Below are positions 54,001 to 62,999 of a stretch of 64,000 nucleotides of DNA, piece after piece. Position numbers and translations under genes: made by a program. Position 1 is the stretch's first letter, and each line of letters starts with the position of its first letter. The notes beneath the pieces are model-generated. The model had not been told where the DNA came from. It made no database searches and saw only the letters and a list, made by a program, of their open reading frames with translations. Origin of the DNA: Pseudomonas frederiksbergensis (GTDB lineage Bacteria; Pseudomonadota; Gammaproteobacteria; Pseudomonadales; Pseudomonadaceae); NCBI RefSeq assembly GCF_001952935.1, contig NZ_CP018319.1, positions 1,167,501 through 1,231,500 of the forward strand. The letters are read 5' to 3'.

Positions 54001-55810
54001 GGTTGAATACCGCTACGACCGCCTCGGCCGGTTGGTCAGCGTCGACGACGGCCACGACCATCCGCTGGAATTCGAATACGACTCGCAGGACCGCTTGATC
54101 ACCGAACATCAGGGCTGGGGCACGTTGCGTTATGGCTACGACGCTTGCGGCCAGCTCAATCGCCTGCGCCTGCCGGACGGCAGCAAACTCGATTACCACC
54201 ACGCCCGGGGCGGCGCGCTGACCGCGATCGACCTCAACGGCGCGCGGCTCAGCGAGCACCAGTTCGCCTTCGGCCGCGAACAGCAACGCCAGCAGGGGCA
54301 GTTGCTCAGCGAATATGCCTACGACGATCAGGGCCGGTTGAAGGCCCACGCGGTCAGCCAACAGCACCAAGCGCTGTATCGCCGCGACTATGCCTACAGC
54401 GCCAACGGCAACCTCGACCGCCTCACCGACACCCGTCACGGCCAACGCAGCTACCACTACGACCCGCTCAACCGCCTGATCCGCGTCCGCCACACCCGCG
54501 ATCAACCCCCGGAAAGCTTCGCCCACGACCCGGCCGGCAACCTGCTGATGCACGATCGTCCCGGCCCGTCCACCGTCAAAGGCAACCGCCTGCTGATCCA
54601 AGGCGACCGCCACTACGACTACGACGCCTTCGGCAACCTGATCCGCGAACGCCGCGGCACCGGGCAAAAACTCGTCACCGAATACCGCTACGACGGCCAG
54701 CACCGCTTGGTCGGCGTCACCACCCCGGACGGCCGCAGCGCCAGCTACCGCTACGACGCCTTCGGCCGCCGCATCAGCAAAACCGTCGACGGCAAGACCA
54801 CCGAATTCTTCTGGCAAGGCGACCACCTCATCGCCGAAAGCAGCCGCGAGCACTACCGCAGCTACGTCTACGAACCCGGCACATTCCGCCCGCTCGCCAT
54901 GCTCGACGGCAAAGGCCCGGACCAGGCCTGCCCGTTCTACTACCAGCTCGACCACCTCGGCACCCCGCAAGAACTTACCGATTACAGCGGCGACATCGTC
55001 TGGTCGGCGACGTACAACGCCTACGGCCAAGTCACTCGCCTGGCGTTCGGCGGAGGAGAACAACTCGAGCAACCGTTGCGCTTTCAAGGGCAGTACTTCG
55101 ATGCCGAGAGCGGCCTGCACTACAACCGACATCGGTACTATGATCCGGAGGTTGGACGGTACCTGACGCCGGACCCGATCAAGTTGGCGGGTGGGCTGAA
55201 TCAGTACCAGTACACGCCGAATCCGACGGGATGGGTTGATCCGTTGGGGTTGAGCGGGAGTTGTCCGCCGCCTAATAAGCTTGGGTGTGGGGCGCCGGAT
55301 GATACGACTGGCGCTAGGGTGGATGAGGGTGAGCCGGCGCTGCCGAAGCTGACGGGTGATCAGCGTAGGGCGCGGATTGATGAATTGGCGGAGGCGGTTG
55401 TTCATAGGCGATTGAAAGAAATGGAAGATTCAATTGATGAGGCCCACTTTCTACAGAAACATGGGGCTCAAACCACTCTGCAGTCCCAGCTTCAGCGAGT
55501 GCAAGAAGGCAGGAACCCTGGGACCGGCGAAATAGATAGGTACCAGAGAGGAAGGCGAAGGGGCGAGCCCGTAATACCCTCTGCGGCGACACACTTTCTC
55601 AGCCATCGCGATCAGATGAATGCGATACAGCGCGCACAGTTGATTTTTAAACAGAGTGGTTTGAATGCTTCCAAGCGTCCAATTGAAATGGGTAAAAAAA
55701 TAGGAGAGGGATTTAAGAGAGACGGCTTGCAGTACGGTGAACAAACTAGAGCAGTAGTTTACTTGAATTCAGCGGGTCAGCCTATAACAGCTTTTACGGA
55801 TTTTGACTAA
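51029..55810 (+). CDS. RHS-repeat polymorphic toxin
   Basis: A 1593-residue protein. The N-terminal region (1-350) has hydrophobic helices near 270-330 (TVVVQLLIDILIGVVLTFAGAGAGIAYLG). A DUF6531-like segment begins near Cys401 (KCPVSMVTGEELLTLNDGTLDGILPFEFTRLYRTSA) and is followed by many YD-type repeats (to about 1300). The RHS core ends with YYQLDHLGTPQELTD, then GLHYNRHRYYDPEVGRYLTPDPIKLAGGLNQY and DPLGLSG (about 1404-1410). The remaining 180 residues are the variable toxin module. It has an HFLQKHGAQTTLQSQLQRVQEG motif and HFLSHRDQMNAIQRA, recalling RNase-type toxins, but the activity is not proven. The toxin-coding end is more AT-rich than the core. Delivery by type VI secretion is likely for such proteins. 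Confidence 0.87.
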   Translation: MEHIARIEQELDSFPGTLSLYREQLKHWFSQAADTASRAADLPSLMGMERIIRFSNASTAVSSDDDEFLSTVVQCPKGGLLEIESKFESVYDIPVGNIQVDVIALESGETTLVTLDENGKGTFMGDEGKFYRLHVHHEVTPQHVEDLFSSYNGLTKELERWLRDEWKSFKPKWPESSSVAVGNGLLAGSWAAIEGVWDGIGLLSDILKDPGKFGERLGESAAELQKLAQAAPDVMEKAQLLASDEAALYLLLRTASLWLDMLPPGEIAGKTAEAVSTVVVQLLIDILIGVVLTFAGAGAGIAYLGMRIANYGARIVEAVQGFVKAIFSIINSFTAYVDRYKKVAARGVVAGLKKGRMQLRWDAKRNTTLKKDEHHDDAPDQAKNPNGDSADSVDKTATNKCPVSMVTGEELLTLNDGTLDGILPFEFTRLYRTSAVEIDCGLGFGWSHSLSHRLEIEGDSVIWIDHENRRTTFPLPNIERPAIHNSLSRAAIYLGDEPEELILAQAGEKSRFFHFRAGRLTAISDAYGNRLTVQRDISDRIKRLDNGAGRSLLLRYDRRHLLAIDYQRFQPADTLEDAWRTEQTLVAYRYDARHRLIAATNAAGESERYDYDDQHVILQRQLAGGASFFWEWERSGKAARCIRHWASFAQMDARYVWDDHGRVRVKNADGSEEVYVHDERARLVRKVGLDGGEHLKAYDDHGRLLAEQDPLGAVTEYRYDEVGRLIALIPPEDEPTAYEYRNGFLQARYRGQAVWKYQRNAQGDITEASDPDGQVSHYYYDDKGQLLSIRYPDTSRHVFVWNALGQLLEETLPDGGRRRFSYDALGRQLTRQDEHGAVTRYQWDAVGRLLQTILPTGASRAFSYNAYGKITAERDELGRITRYEYLDDLHLVSRRLNPDGTQLRYRYDNAQLLLTAIENESGETYRLDYTPNGLIRQETGFDGQRTAYAYDLNGQLLEKTEFGDDGSQRLTAYQRDSAGRLQVKTLPDGSQVEYRYDRLGRLVSVDDGHDHPLEFEYDSQDRLITEHQGWGTLRYGYDACGQLNRLRLPDGSKLDYHHARGGALTAIDLNGARLSEHQFAFGREQQRQQGQLLSEYAYDDQGRLKAHAVSQQHQALYRRDYAYSANGNLDRLTDTRHGQRSYHYDPLNRLIRVRHTRDQPPESFAHDPAGNLLMHDRPGPSTVKGNRLLIQGDRHYDYDAFGNLIRERRGTGQKLVTEYRYDGQHRLVGVTTPDGRSASYRYDAFGRRISKTVDGKTTEFFWQGDHLIAESSREHYRSYVYEPGTFRPLAMLDGKGPDQACPFYYQLDHLGTPQELTDYSGDIVWSATYNAYGQVTRLAFGGGEQLEQPLRFQGQYFDAESGLHYNRHRYYDPEVGRYLTPDPIKLAGGLNQYQYTPNPTGWVDPLGLSGSCPPPNKLGCGAPDDTTGARVDEGEPALPKLTGDQRRARIDELAEAVVHRRLKEMEDSIDEAHFLQKHGAQTTLQSQLQRVQEGRNPGTGEIDRYQRGRRRGEPVIPSAATHFLSHRDQMNAIQRAQLIFKQSGLNASKRPIEMGKKIGEGFKRDGLQYGEQTRAVVYLNSAGQPITAFTDFD

Positions 55811-56166
55811 TGAAAAATTCTTACAATATCTGGGATATACGTAGTTTGCTTTTCGTTTTTGATATAGAAAATACACGTGACTTGAAAAGGGAAGAAATAA
55901 TAGTTTCGAAGGACGTGAATGATGAGAATGAGCTCGCTGAGCTATTTGATCTCTTGCTGCGTCCGGAGTTTTTTATCTATAGCCAAAAAGAGCGGCAATT
56001 ACTTATTGATACTTTGGAGTATTTTTTAGGTTGTGGCGACAATTTCGATGGGGTTTTTTCAAAAATTGACACTTATTTTGATGAGGATGTTAAGGATCAG
56101 AGAGGGTTTATGATAGTTCTTCTTAACTGTTTGAAGCGTTATAAGTCTGAGGACGATGATAAATAA
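55810..56166 (+). CDS. Probable cognate immunity protein
   Basis: A 118-residue acidic protein (NSYNIWDIRSLLFVFDIENTRDLKREE, LFDLLLRPEFFIYSQKERQLLIDTLEYFLGCGDNFDG). Its ATG shares one base with the TAA of the RHS gene. No family is recognised. Position directly behind the toxin module, small size, acidity and AT-rich codon use all fit an immunity protein that neutralises the RHS toxin in the cytoplasm. The function is inferred from context alone. Confidence 0.68.
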   Translation: MKNSYNIWDIRSLLFVFDIENTRDLKREEIIVSKDVNDENELAELFDLLLRPEFFIYSQKERQLLIDTLEYFLGCGDNFDGVFSKIDTYFDEDVKDQRGFMIVLLNCLKRYKSEDDDK

Positions 56167-56213
56167 TAGTGTGGATGAACTTGTCCGTTTTTGAAAGGTA
56201 GCGAGGCCAGCGA

Positions 56214-56588
56214 ATGACTAGATATGAAGCCGTAGTGCTGGCAATAGGTCCAGTGGTTGAAGAAGAGGTCTTGTTGCTCGTTAAGGGCCTGGAAGTTAAA
56301 TGCTTCGCAAGCTACTGCCCATCAAGAATTGAAATGGGAGAAACCTGTGAGGTGGAATTCGATTTGGTGCTTGCCGATACTGATGTAGTTGCTGCGGCAG
56401 AGGAGTCAATCACTACACTGATAGAAATGAAAGATGACGGATTTTCATGCGCGCTTTATGGGTATTTGGATGGGGGTGTGTTTCGATCTTTTGTGGATTT
56501 TTCGGATCAGGACATTCACTACGACTATCCTCATCTGAACGGGCGATTCGTAAAAGTTAAGGTAGATCGAATAGACGTTTCTTTCTGA
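56214..56588 (+). CDS. Small acidic hypothetical protein of the immunity array
   Basis: A 124-residue acidic protein (TRYEAVVLAIGPVVEEEVLLLVKGLEVKCFASYCPSRIEMGETCEVEFDLVLADTD). No family is recognised. It lies in the AT-rich stretch behind the RHS toxin, with GAGGCCAGCG before the ATG, and may be an additional or orphan immunity gene left from an earlier toxin module. Confidence 0.62.
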   Translation: MTRYEAVVLAIGPVVEEEVLLLVKGLEVKCFASYCPSRIEMGETCEVEFDLVLADTDVVAAAEESITTLIEMKDDGFSCALYGYLDGGVFRSFVDFSDQDIHYDYPHLNGRFVKVKVDRIDVSF

Positions 56589-56699
56589 CGGAAGTTACGG
56601 GGCTTACGGACATAGAATAAATAAATCTGTTCCCTTTCACTTAATGTGCTGCTGGGCCGTTTGGAGTGATATCAGTCGAAAAATGATGGAGCATGAATT

Positions 56700-57208
56700 A
56701 TGCCTGAAGTTATTGAGGGAAGATGGTCGCTTGATGATTTCAAACGCTGGACTTGTAGAGAGACAGACGCAGAGTTGTTTGACGATGAGTACGCGGAGGA
56801 TCCTGATGGTGTTGATATGAATAATTTAGGAGAGTGTGGAGATGCAGGAATTTTACAGTTGATTTCGAATCCGGACTGTAGAGCTCGATCATACTTTGCT
56901 GATCTGTTAGTTCTCAGTCTATGCAATGTGTTTCGGCCTGTCAGGGACCTGCCGTTTCATTTTTCTCGATTTCTGGGATTAAGTCTCTGGAAGACTACAT
57001 GTCGGAAGTTGAAGAAGTGGCGGTGCGTGTTTACGAAGCATGTTTGGTGATCGATAGTATGAAAAACATCGCCGATCCTGCTATTCAATCGTTATACAAG
57101 CAAATTATGGATTTTAGGCATGATGAAACTAGCTGCGTGCTTGAGTTTTATTGGAGCTGTCGGAGAAAAACAGATCTCAGTTTGTTTGAGACTGATGCGG
57201 ATAGTTAA
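56700..57208 (+). pseudogene. Frameshifted hypothetical gene in the immunity array
   Basis: The first reading frame from ATG 56700 (MPEVIEGRWSLDDFKRWTCR, ending near SYFADLLVLSLCNV) has protein-like composition to about 56930, then turns into basic, tryptophan-rich residues and stops at 57050. A second frame, open from about 56902, continues with protein-like sequence (FFSISGIKSLEDYMSEVEEVAVRVYEACLVIDSMKNIADPA) to 57208. The parts read as one gene of about 165 residues broken by a -1 (or +2) shift. A slippery site is not evident. Either it is a decayed gene, or two short genes, or a sequence error. Confidence 0.6.
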
Positions 57209-57300
57209 GCAGTGCGAGTTAGGTCTATTGCTCAACGTCGGAAATTCGCTCCGGTTTTGTACTTGATTAGATGGATTCAGCTTTTTAGAGGTTGGTTATT

Positions 57301-57939
57301 TTGTTGAAGGTTGTTGAAAGAGAAAGTACTGCATCATTGCGTGAACGAATGGATAGCGCCGGATGCGTGTTCAAGTTTGTGGTTCTTTCACCGGAATCTG
57401 AGGTTGAAGCTGGTGAAAGCATGCATCGACAGGCGTTGATAGCGCTTCATGAGATGCTGATGACAGAGGCGATGGAGTGGCACGAAAATCTCATCAAAGA
57501 TCCAAAATATGAGGATTATCCGGAGCCGCTGATTAGTTGGGATTTGGAAAATGCCATAGCTACTCCACTCAGTCGGGATGAGGTGCGGCATCTGACCTCC
57601 ACTGATAAAGACGATATTTTTGAGCGATTAGCGCTATACGCCTGCTTTGTAAATCCTCCGTATCGTGCTCGGTTTAAAGGGGGGGAGACAGAGGCGCAGT
57701 CGGTTTTTCTCAAATGGTGCGAACTCCTTGGGTTAAGAGAAATAGATGATGTCTCAGTGGTGAATTGGGTTGAACGGCTCAATACAGGTCTGCATGGTTA
57801 TGACGACACCATTGAACGTGTCAAGTCATGGAGCAATTATTTTGATGCAGGCTTGGAGTGGTGGGGAGTGTGGTGTCTCACGATCTGGAATCCCAAGCGT
57901 CGAACTATTAGCGCGTTGATTGCTAGCACCACAGACTGA
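57301..57939 (+). CDS. Hypothetical protein of the immunity array
   Basis: About 212 residues. No ATG lies near the N terminus; a TTG at 57301 follows AGAGG by nine bases and is chosen (the next in-frame ATG is about 16 codons on). The sequence (MHRQALIALHEMLMTEAMEWHENLIKD, ERLALYACFVNPPYRARFKGG, WWGVWCLTIWNP) is rich in Trp and acidic residues. I do not recognise the family. It shares the AT-rich composition of the genes behind the RHS toxin and is the last of that group. Confidence 0.6.
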   Translation: MLKVVERESTASLRERMDSAGCVFKFVVLSPESEVEAGESMHRQALIALHEMLMTEAMEWHENLIKDPKYEDYPEPLISWDLENAIATPLSRDEVRHLTSTDKDDIFERLALYACFVNPPYRARFKGGETEAQSVFLKWCELLGLREIDDVSVVNWVERLNTGLHGYDDTIERVKSWSNYFDAGLEWWGVWCLTIWNPKRRTISALIASTTD

Positions 57940-58310
57940 ATTAGCTATTTAGAAGTCTCGCAACAATCGCGAAATTTCCGGGCAAGCCCATCGGAAGTTT
58001 CCTTCAACTCGTATCGGTTTCCATGAACTGGTTTGAAATGCATTCCATCGATAGTCTCTGGTGGTCACTGAAGATTCAGTGGCGGGGGTGTAGGAACCCT
58101 TCAAAGTCGTTGGGAATGTATTGGCGTCGAAGCTTGGTTTGCGGCCGTTAACGTGCGTCCGTAAGATCAGTTGCGGCGGTTGTGCGCGGGCACGCTTCGG
58201 CGTGGTCGAGTTTTCCAAAGGCCTCGATATTCCTACCCCGCGCATAGCTGCCACCCCAGCCTGTAGGAAGGCTGATGGCAGTTCCTGTTTACTGCCTTTG
58301 GAACTTGAAA
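57940..58310. other. Gap without confident gene behind the immunity array
   Basis: A 371-base gap. Frames on both strands are open but have odd composition, and none has a convincing start. The GC content returns to the genome level near 58140 (GTTGCGGCGGTTGTGCGCGG). It probably marks the right end of the foreign segment and contains the leader of the DUF6124-like gene. Confidence 0.45.
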
Positions 58311-58634
58311 ATGAAAACACTTCACCCCGATCCACCTTACGAAAAACCAACCCCCCATCCCAAAAGCCGCTTCATGGCGCTCACCAGCAATTGCGACGAC
58401 ATGCCAACCCTGTTCGTCGACACCCAAGCGCCGCTGGATGTTTTGTATGACGCTGCCAACTTCCGAATTCGCGCCGTCACCCAGGTGATGGAGAACTTGT
58501 CCATGCGCGGTTCGATCGAGTGTCAGTCCTTCCTTCTGAGTGATTTTGCTTTGCTCTGTGCCATTCCATTGCGGGATGGGTGTGATGTGCTGGATGTTCT
58601 TGGGCGGCGGTTGAAGGCGCGGTCTTCGGAGTAG
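58311..58634 (+). CDS. DUF6124-like Pseudomonas small protein
   Basis: A 107-residue protein (MKTLHPDPPYEKPTPHPKSRFMALTSNCDDMPTLFVDTQAPLDVLYDAANFRI). The pattern of a proline-rich N terminus followed by FxVxxxxxxxxLLxxAxxxL resembles DUF6124 proteins, common and multi-copy in Pseudomonas and of unknown function. GGAAC lies just before the ATG. Confidence in the family is moderate. A REP pair follows. Confidence 0.7.
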   Translation: MKTLHPDPPYEKPTPHPKSRFMALTSNCDDMPTLFVDTQAPLDVLYDAANFRIRAVTQVMENLSMRGSIECQSFLLSDFALLCAIPLRDGCDVLDVLGRRLKARSSE

Positions 58635-58648
58635 CGCCGGGCGGCTTT

Positions 58649-58780
58649 TGTGGCGAGGGAGCTTGCTCCCGCTCGGCTGCGCAGCAGTCGTAAACCGGGC
58701 AGTGCGGTGTGTCAGGCATAACCGGATTGCAGGTTTTGGGGCTGCTGCGCAGCCCAGCGGGAGCAAGCTCCCTCGCCACA
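58649..58780. repeat. REP-type inverted repeat pair, GTGGCGAGGGAGCTTG family
   Basis: TGTGGCGAGGGAGCTTGCTC and GGCTGCGCAGCAG on the left pair with CTGCTGCGCAGCCCAGCGGG and AGCAAGCTCCCTCGCCACA on the right. It lies between the convergent DUF6124-like and EIIB-like genes. Confidence 0.87.
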
Positions 58781-58783
58781 GGG

Positions 58784-59071
58784 TTAATGGAGGCCGGTGA
58801 TCAGGTGCACCACCCCGTCATCCAGCATCATGACACCTGGCACACCGGCCACATTCAATGCCTGCCGATCCATCCGCGCCACATCGCGTAACTCCACTCG
58901 GACCCGGGTCAGCGCCACCGGCTGTTGCGACTTGAGGTTATCCACACCGCCCAGTGCGGCGACGATGTCCGGGGCCAGAGCAGAAACAGGCTGAGCCAGC
59001 ACTTTCGGCTCATCCACCACCAGGTCCGGCGTCAACGCTTTCCAGAACGCCCGCTGCATTTTTTCGAACAT
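58784..59071 (-). CDS. PTS EIIB-like domain protein lacking the active-site cysteine
   Basis: A 95-residue protein. DIVAALGGVDNL and TRVRVELRDVARMDRQALNVAGVPGVMMLDDGVVHLITG align with the glucose-family EIIB domain (LGGKENI, then C-I-TRLRV). The phosphorylated cysteine before TRLR is missing: here the segment reads PVALTRVR. It is therefore unlikely to accept phosphate as a normal EIIB and may be regulatory, or a relic. It begins two bases after the EIIA-HPr-EI stop, so it is the last gene of the trehalose operon. Confidence 0.75.
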   Translation of the reverse strand: MFEKMQRAFWKALTPDLVVDEPKVLAQPVSALAPDIVAALGGVDNLKSQQPVALTRVRVELRDVARMDRQALNVAGVPGVMMLDDGVVHLITGLH

Positions 59072-59073
59072 GT

Positions 59074-61608
59074 TCAGTTCTCCAGTACCAGTGAAGTATC
59101 GACCGTCGCCTCGTGATACAGCCGCAACGCCTCGCGCACTTGCTCGGCGCTTTCCAGGCCCAGCACTTGCTGGGCGATGGCCTGGCAGTCCAGCAGATCC
59201 ACTTCGCGAACTGCCGCTTTGATCGCCGGAATCAACGGCACGCTCACCGACAGTTCATCCACCCCAAGTCCCAGTAACAACGGCACCGCCAGGGTTTCCG
59301 AGGCCATGGCGCCACACACGCCGACCCATTTGCCATGGGCGTGGGCGGCCTTCACGGTGCTGGCAATCAAACGCAGCACCGACGGATGAAAGCTGTCGGC
59401 CTGACTGGCCAGGCGCGGGTGATCGCGGTCCATGGCCAGGGTGTATTGGGTCAGGTCGTTAGTGCCGATCGAGAAGAAATCCACTTCGGGCGCAAACAGG
59501 TCAGCCATCAGCGCCGCTGCCGGCACTTCGATCATGATCCCCAGTTTCGGCCGTTCGGTGAGGCCCAATGCCAGCGCCTCTTCCTCAAGCAGGTGCCGGG
59601 CCAGGCGCAACTCCGACAGCTGCGTGACCATGGGCAACATGATGTGCAGACGGGCCAGCCCGGCGCTGTTCAGGATCGCCTTGAACTGGTCGCGCAGCAG
59701 CTGCGGGCGCTCCAGGCACAAACGAATTCCGCGCATGCCGAGGAACGGATTGGTTTCGCTGTCCATCGGCACGTAGGCCAACGGCTTGTCGCCGCCGACA
59801 TCCAGAGTCCGCACCACCAGATTGCGCGCCGGCCCCAGGGCGCGGGCGATGGCGCTGTAGGTGGATGCCTGTTCGTCATGGCTCGGCGCATGATTGCGGT
59901 CCAGATAAAGAAACTCCGAACGCAGCAATCCGACGCCTTCTCCGCCCAGAGCCATGGCCTGCTCCGCTTCCGCCAGCGAGGCGATGTTGGCCGTCACTTC
60001 AACGTGGTGTCCATCGCGGGTACACGCCGCCAGCGCGGCGTGCGCCAACTCATGTTGATGGCGTTTCTGCTGGCGCTGACGATTGGCTTGCAGCTGCTCG
60101 ATGGCCGCCAGATCCGGATCCAGGTGCAGCTCGCCCTTGTCGGCATCGAGCAACACCTGGGTGCCGTTGGCCAGCCCCAGCACCTGAACGGGCAACCCGC
60201 AGATCGCCGGTAAACCGGACGCCCGAGCAAGGATCGCGACGTGGCTGGTAGCGCCGCCACCGACCGTGGCAAAACCCAGTACCTTGCGGGTATCGAGCCC
60301 GGCGGTCTGTGACGGCGTCAGTTGTTCGGCGATCAGGATCGCCGCTTCCGGCAGCTCCATCGCCTGATCCTGTACGCCGAGGATCCGCTTGAGCACTCGC
60401 TGACCGACATCGGCCAGGTCCGCCGCCCGCTCCGCCAGCAAGGTATTGCCCAGGCTTTTGAACACGGTTGCCGCCGACTCGGTGGCCGCGCGCCAGGCGA
60501 ACCCGGCACTTTTGCCTTCGTTGATCAGCACATGAGCCACCTCCAGCAAACCCGGGTCTTCGAGCAGTTCCTGGTGCGCCTTGAAGATGTCTGCCTGCGC
60601 GCTGCCCATGGCGGTGTCACGCAGTTGTTGCAGGGCCAGCAGCGCCTCGGCCAGGGCGCGGGACAGATGATCGCGTTCAACCTGTGGTGTGGCGCCGAGT
60701 TCATTCACGTCCAGGTGTTGTTCGGCTATCTGCACCACTTGGCCAAACGCCGACCCGGCCGATGCGCACACTCCACGCAACACCGTCAGCGATGAAGCCT
60801 CAGCCACCTTCGCCTCAACCGGCGCCGAGGCCGCCACCGCTTCACCGCATCCAGTCACCAGCAATTCGGTCAGCGTCTCGATCGCCGCCTCAGCATCCGG
60901 GCCGGCCGCGCTGACTTGCACAACGTCACCATGAGCCGTCTGCAACGCCATGATCGCTACCAGGGATTTCGCGTTCGCACTCGCCTGCTGTTTATGCAGG
61001 TAAATGCTCGCCGAAAAAACTTTCGCCGCCTGGGCGAATACCGCTGCCGGACGGGCGTGCAAGCCGTTCGGATTGGCCAATGTCACCGGTTTGGAAAACA
61101 CTGCTTCGCCCGCTTCCGCCACTGGCTCACCCGTTGCCTGCTCGATGGGCTTCAAGCTCAATAACGGCTGGCCACTGTCGACCCCACCCGTTTCCGGCGT
61201 CAGCCAAGTGAACGGCTCGCCGCTGACCACCAGCATCAACGTCAGCAGGCTGCGGGCATTCAATGCGACGAAATCGGCATCGAACTCGATCAGCGACTGC
61301 CCAACGTCAACCTGCTGGCCCTCCTCCACCAACCGCGTGAACCCTTTCCCGGCGAGGTTCACCGTGTCGAGGCCAATGTGCATCAACACCTGCACGCCAT
61401 TTTCGTCGGTAATGCTGACTGCATGCCCGCTGGCCTGCACGTTGCTGACAACCCCTGCCAGCGGCGCGCACAACGTCGTTGAAGTCGGATCGATGCACAG
61501 GCCATCGCCGATCACGCGGCTGGAAAACACCGGATCGGGCACGAGGTCCAGTGGCATCAATACGCCGGACAGGGGCGCGTGCAGTTGCAATTGTTGGGGT
61601 GTGGCCAT
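59074..61608 (-). CDS. PTS multidomain protein EIIA-HPr-EI
   Basis: An 844-residue fusion. The EIIA (glucose type) domain occupies about 1-150, with its active His in VLMHIGLDTV. HPr (about 175-260) has His in NGLHARPAA. Enzyme I (about 290-840) has the phospho-His in GGGATSHVAILARASGLPA, the PEP-binding MLPMVTQL and EVDFFSIGTNDLTQYTLAMDRD, and Cys in VGVCGAMASE. All three phospho-sites are intact, so it can carry phosphate from PEP to a membrane EIIBC outside the window. The ATG at 61608 follows CAGGTGACG. It lies between the porin and the EIIB-like gene in a trehalose locus. Confidence 0.9.
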   Translation of the reverse strand: MATPQQLQLHAPLSGVLMPLDLVPDPVFSSRVIGDGLCIDPTSTTLCAPLAGVVSNVQASGHAVSITDENGVQVLMHIGLDTVNLAGKGFTRLVEEGQQVDVGQSLIEFDADFVALNARSLLTLMLVVSGEPFTWLTPETGGVDSGQPLLSLKPIEQATGEPVAEAGEAVFSKPVTLANPNGLHARPAAVFAQAAKVFSASIYLHKQQASANAKSLVAIMALQTAHGDVVQVSAAGPDAEAAIETLTELLVTGCGEAVAASAPVEAKVAEASSLTVLRGVCASAGSAFGQVVQIAEQHLDVNELGATPQVERDHLSRALAEALLALQQLRDTAMGSAQADIFKAHQELLEDPGLLEVAHVLINEGKSAGFAWRAATESAATVFKSLGNTLLAERAADLADVGQRVLKRILGVQDQAMELPEAAILIAEQLTPSQTAGLDTRKVLGFATVGGGATSHVAILARASGLPAICGLPVQVLGLANGTQVLLDADKGELHLDPDLAAIEQLQANRQRQQKRHQHELAHAALAACTRDGHHVEVTANIASLAEAEQAMALGGEGVGLLRSEFLYLDRNHAPSHDEQASTYSAIARALGPARNLVVRTLDVGGDKPLAYVPMDSETNPFLGMRGIRLCLERPQLLRDQFKAILNSAGLARLHIMLPMVTQLSELRLARHLLEEEALALGLTERPKLGIMIEVPAAALMADLFAPEVDFFSIGTNDLTQYTLAMDRDHPRLASQADSFHPSVLRLIASTVKAAHAHGKWVGVCGAMASETLAVPLLLGLGVDELSVSVPLIPAIKAAVREVDLLDCQAIAQQVLGLESAEQVREALRLYHEATVDTSLVLEN

Positions 61609-61670
61609 GACGTCACCTGCTGTTTTGTTCTTTGAAGTGCCGATGGAGCGCGAAGCTCCGACAGCATCGC

Positions 61671-62897
<1,227 letters not shown>

Positions 62898-62999
62898 CTA
62901 CCCCATTATTTTTATTGTGTGCAGCGGCAAAATCGGCGCGCAAAATTCCCCCGCGCAGCGTTCTGCGTGTTTTTTAAGTCGGTGTTTTTTTGCGGTCGG

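Noticed and set aside
52500..55000. Repetitive DNA resembling a tandem array or CRISPR
   Set aside because: The repeats are diverged YD-type coding repeats of the RHS protein, not identical spaced repeats.
53450..55405. Open frame of about 650 codons opposite the RHS repeats
   Set aside because: The Val/Ala-rich repetitive translation is the reverse of the YD repeats, with no independent signal.
50727..58310. Genomic island ends around the RHS locus
   Set aside because: No tRNA gene, direct repeat, integrase or IS was found at either side. Composition alone does not support an integrated element.
57949..58350. Minus-strand frame of 133 codons behind the immunity array
   Set aside because: It overlaps the DUF6124-like start, has no ribosome site and does not look like a known protein.
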